NCBI GenBank assembly: GCA_938017795.1
Contig: CALIJZ010000021.1
Span: 1-64,000, forward strand
From: an uncultured Bacteriovoracaceae bacterium
GTDB lineage: Bacteria; Bdellovibrionota; Bacteriovoracia; Bacteriovoracales; Bacteriovoracaceae
Length of the DNA: 64,000 nucleotides
Reading direction: 5' to 3'
Part shown: positions 62,345 to 64,000 of the stretch, one piece after another
Layout of the letters: the number at the start of each line of letters is the position of its first letter
How positions within the stretch are numbered: position 1 is the first letter of the stretch
The notes under the pieces: model-generated
The model's input: only the letters and a program-made list of their open reading frames with translations
Database searches by the model: none
Told to the model about the DNA's origin: nothing
Program-made: the position numbers and the translations under genes

Positions 62345-62366
62345 AACTTATTTCTATTCTTGCTTT

Positions 62367-63653
62367 TTATTTTTGTGCATTTCTTCTTCCCTCAACATCA
62401 ACATATATGAATTCAGCACCTTTAGAATATACTAAATTCATAGCTTTCTTAGCGTCTTTAAGCATTTTTTGACCTTTCTTACCTGGAACAAAGATATAAT
62501 GCTTCATTTTATTATTATAAAGTTTACCAACCTCATTGATGCATTTTTGAGCTTCAGCTGTACATTGGCCTATAGCTAATAGGTATTTTGACATGTCAGG
62601 AGATTGATAGAATTCTTGTATAGCAATATCTGATAAGATATAAACTCTATCAATAGAATCTTTTTTACTATCATTAACTGCGAGTAAAATACTATCATTG
62701 CCTGGTGTAATGTTTGACTCGGTTGAGTTCCACTTTCCATCCAGCTTTTTAATTTCTACATTCTTTGACCCAGATATTTTCTTAATCGCTTCAGCACTGG
62801 CCTTGATGTTCTTTTTTATAAAGGCTTTGTTTACCGAATTTGAGCCGTCATAATAAATGACAACGGAAGAGTCCGGCTTTTCTTGTATCACTGTCATTGG
62901 ATTGAACAAAAGTTGTAAACCGCTAATTTTATCTATCCACATTGATCCTTTCTTTACAATATTCTTAGATTTTAAAAAATTTATTTTTTCAGTCTCTTCA
63001 ACTTCTTCTAAGTCTAAAGAATGACTTTCAATTTTTTCTTTCAGGTCGATTATGAATTCTAATTCAGGTTCTTTTATTGGAGATGGCAGGAAACATATTT
63101 TTTTTGTTTCTAATAGTGCAACAGGTTGGATTATTCTCTCTGATTTGAGATGATTTAATATTTCTTCTTCTTTGTCTTTAAGCATATTAGGAATTTTATT
63201 ACTAAAATATCCATTGCTGTAATAAACTGAGGCACCATCAATAGCATTTTTAGTCTTTAGTTTTTGTGTTTCTAGATCTGTTTTATTTTGAGCTGCTAAA
63301 TCAGCTAGTAATAATAGATTATATAAAGCTGCTTTTTTATATGGTCTGAAGCCTATTTCTATTTGATCTATTTTTCCTACTGTGGGAGAGGTTCTTAATT
63401 GATATATATCTTGAATTGCACTAAAAATGTTTTCTCTTTTCTGTCGAGAGAGCGTAGAGACATATTTTGCTAACTGATCTACATGTATATCAGTTTTTCT
63501 AGAGTTGTATTTTTTAAAGAATAAATATAAATCAGAATATCCAGCAATCTTAGAAGTTGAATCTTGAGAAAATGAACTGAGATTTAGAAAAATATTAATT
63601 AATATTATAGAAAGTATATTTCTATATCTAGTCAGTTCATGAGCTTCAATCAT
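62367..63653 (-). CDS. Secreted protein with vWA-like segment
   Basis: The 428-residue product has an N-terminal hydrophobic signal (about 12-28, ending SFSQ). The C-terminal half contains VVIYYDGSNSVNKAF, which resembles the MIDAS DxSxS of vWA domains with Gly in place of the first loop residue, then DRVYILSDIAI and HYIFVPGKKG as following strands. This suggests a metal-dependent adhesion-like fold, though the motif is imperfect (DGSNS). The N-terminal half is helical with no recognised domain. The ATG overlaps the stop of the small upstream gene by four bases, so both are co-translated. Confidence 0.62.
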   Translation of the reverse strand: MIEAHELTRYRNILSIILINIFLNLSSFSQDSTSKIAGYSDLYLFFKKYNSRKTDIHVDQLAKYVSTLSRQKRENIFSAIQDIYQLRTSPTVGKIDQIEIGFRPYKKAALYNLLLLADLAAQNKTDLETQKLKTKNAIDGASVYYSNGYFSNKIPNMLKDKEEEILNHLKSERIIQPVALLETKKICFLPSPIKEPELEFIIDLKEKIESHSLDLEEVEETEKINFLKSKNIVKKGSMWIDKISGLQLLFNPMTVIQEKPDSSVVIYYDGSNSVNKAFIKKNIKASAEAIKKISGSKNVEIKKLDGKWNSTESNITPGNDSILLAVNDSKKDSIDRVYILSDIAIQEFYQSPDMSKYLLAIGQCTAEAQKCINEVGKLYNNKMKHYIFVPGKKGQKMLKDAKKAMNLVYSKGAEFIYVDVEGRRNAQK

Positions 63654-63874
63654 TCATCCAATATCCAGAATTGAACTTTACCATCAGTTTCTTGATCATC
63701 TTGAGCAGCAATAGATCTAATCGGATTATGATTTAGCTCAATCGTGTCAGGTGTAATCTCAACAGTATCTGGGTAAATCTCTTCAGAAGTATAGTCAAAG
63801 TCCTGGTATTCACCAGCAAAACAAGCTCCTGCAAAGCTCCAAATTACTGATCCAATAAATAGAAATTTCTTCAT
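63650..63874 (-). CDS. Small secreted protein
   Basis: The 74-residue product has a signal peptide ending CFAGEY or FAG (about residue 20). The rest is acidic, with repeated Asp/Glu/Thr (EEIYPDTVEITPDTIELN), and ends in a hydrophobic WILDE. GGAG lies five bases upstream of the ATG. It is co-translated with the vWA-like gene. No family is recognised. The small size and coupling suggest that it is a partner of the vWA-like protein. Confidence 0.6.
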   Translation of the reverse strand: MKKFLFIGSVIWSFAGACFAGEYQDFDYTSEEIYPDTVEITPDTIELNHNPIRSIAAQDDQETDGKVQFWILDE

Positions 63875-63917
63875 AATTACTCCTTACTAAACTACTCGGC
63901 TACTTGTCTGGAAAACT

Positions 63918-64000
63918 TTAATCTTCTTGAACTTGGGCCACTGTCATAATAATTGAGATATTGTCATTACCACCATGGTGGTTTGCTCTATCAATTAATG
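63918..64000 (-). CDS. PP2C-family Ser/Thr phosphatase, C-terminal fragment (runs off the right edge)
   Basis: Reading the minus strand from the right edge gives 26 residues ending in TAA (63918-63920). The motif ANHHGGNDNISIIMT matches the last conserved block of PP2C phosphatases (AxxxGGxDNIxxxV), in which the Asp binds metal. PP2C enzymes reverse Ser/Thr kinase phosphorylation, and a PEGA-type kinase gene is elsewhere in this window. The start and catalytic N-terminus lie outside the sequence. It is upstream of, and in the same direction as, the small secreted-protein gene. Confidence 0.7.
   Translation of the reverse strand, partial: LIDRANHHGGNDNISIIMTVAQVQED

Noticed and set aside
1-64000. 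tRNA, rRNA, CRISPR array, insertion sequence, prophage
   Set aside because: I found no cloverleaf-like gene in the gaps, no regularly spaced repeat array and no transposase, integrase or phage structural protein.

Overview
The window is AT-rich, densely packed bacterial DNA with many ATGA-type overlaps, frequent GTG and TTG starts and many predicted secreted proteins and lipoproteins. An spdEFG1-type elongation factor G, a PEGA-tailed Ser/Thr kinase, PilZ, FHA and GGDEF signalling proteins and a PpsR regulator together suggest a member of the Bdellovibrionota (Oligoflexia/Bacteriovorax-like). This is a judgement from protein style, not from a database match. I saw no tRNA, rRNA, CRISPR array, insertion sequence or prophage.

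Left end (1-5240): about the first 180 bases are much more GC-rich than the rest. They encode the N-terminus of an inorganic pyrophosphatase, which breaks off directly into the C-terminus of GlmM, so this looks like an assembly chimera. The real sequence continues with glmM-pdxJ-nnr-tsaE, then an Rrf2/IscR-like regulator with a long low-complexity tail followed by a cysteine desulfurase. A 337-bp convergent gap (5241-5577) holds a hairpin and a candidate structured RNA.

Region 5578-16657 is a coherent accessory block. It contains two membrane fatty-acid desaturases, a haem-oxygenase-like di-iron oxidase, a ferritin-like di-iron protein, a FeeM/LuxI-like acyltransferase, an FkbM methyltransferase and an RND/MMPL-type exporter, plus two secreted proteins, one with kinase-like motifs. 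It reads as an undescribed lipid or N-acyl metabolite pathway.

Region 16714-31545 has fusA, an outer-membrane protein, a secreted trypsin-like protease with a Fur box, a PAP2 phosphatase, an SDR/P450/TetR/hydrolase group with an 18-bp operator-like dyad, and an unusual short type IIA topoisomerase pair. Region 31662-48823 is mostly housekeeping and signalling: an FHA-RDD membrane protein, uppP, a YaiI-like protein, marC, cinA, a COG2509-type FAD protein, a PEGA kinase, ppsR-miaA-mutL, an FHA-GGDEF diguanylate cyclase, pgi and an acyl-CoA dehydrogenase.

Region 49027-52856 is the most striking. A membrane class III nucleotide cyclase is translationally coupled to a PilZ-acyltransferase fusion and then to an ICMT/PEMT-type methyltransferase, with a small cyclic-nucleotide-binding protein converging on them. 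This looks like a second-messenger-controlled acyl-lipid synthesis module. The rest (52878-64000) holds a poly-serine haem lipoprotein, an isovaleryl-CoA-type dehydrogenase, several unrecognised proteins, rlmN, a vWA-like secreted pair and the C-terminus of a PP2C phosphatase running off the right edge.
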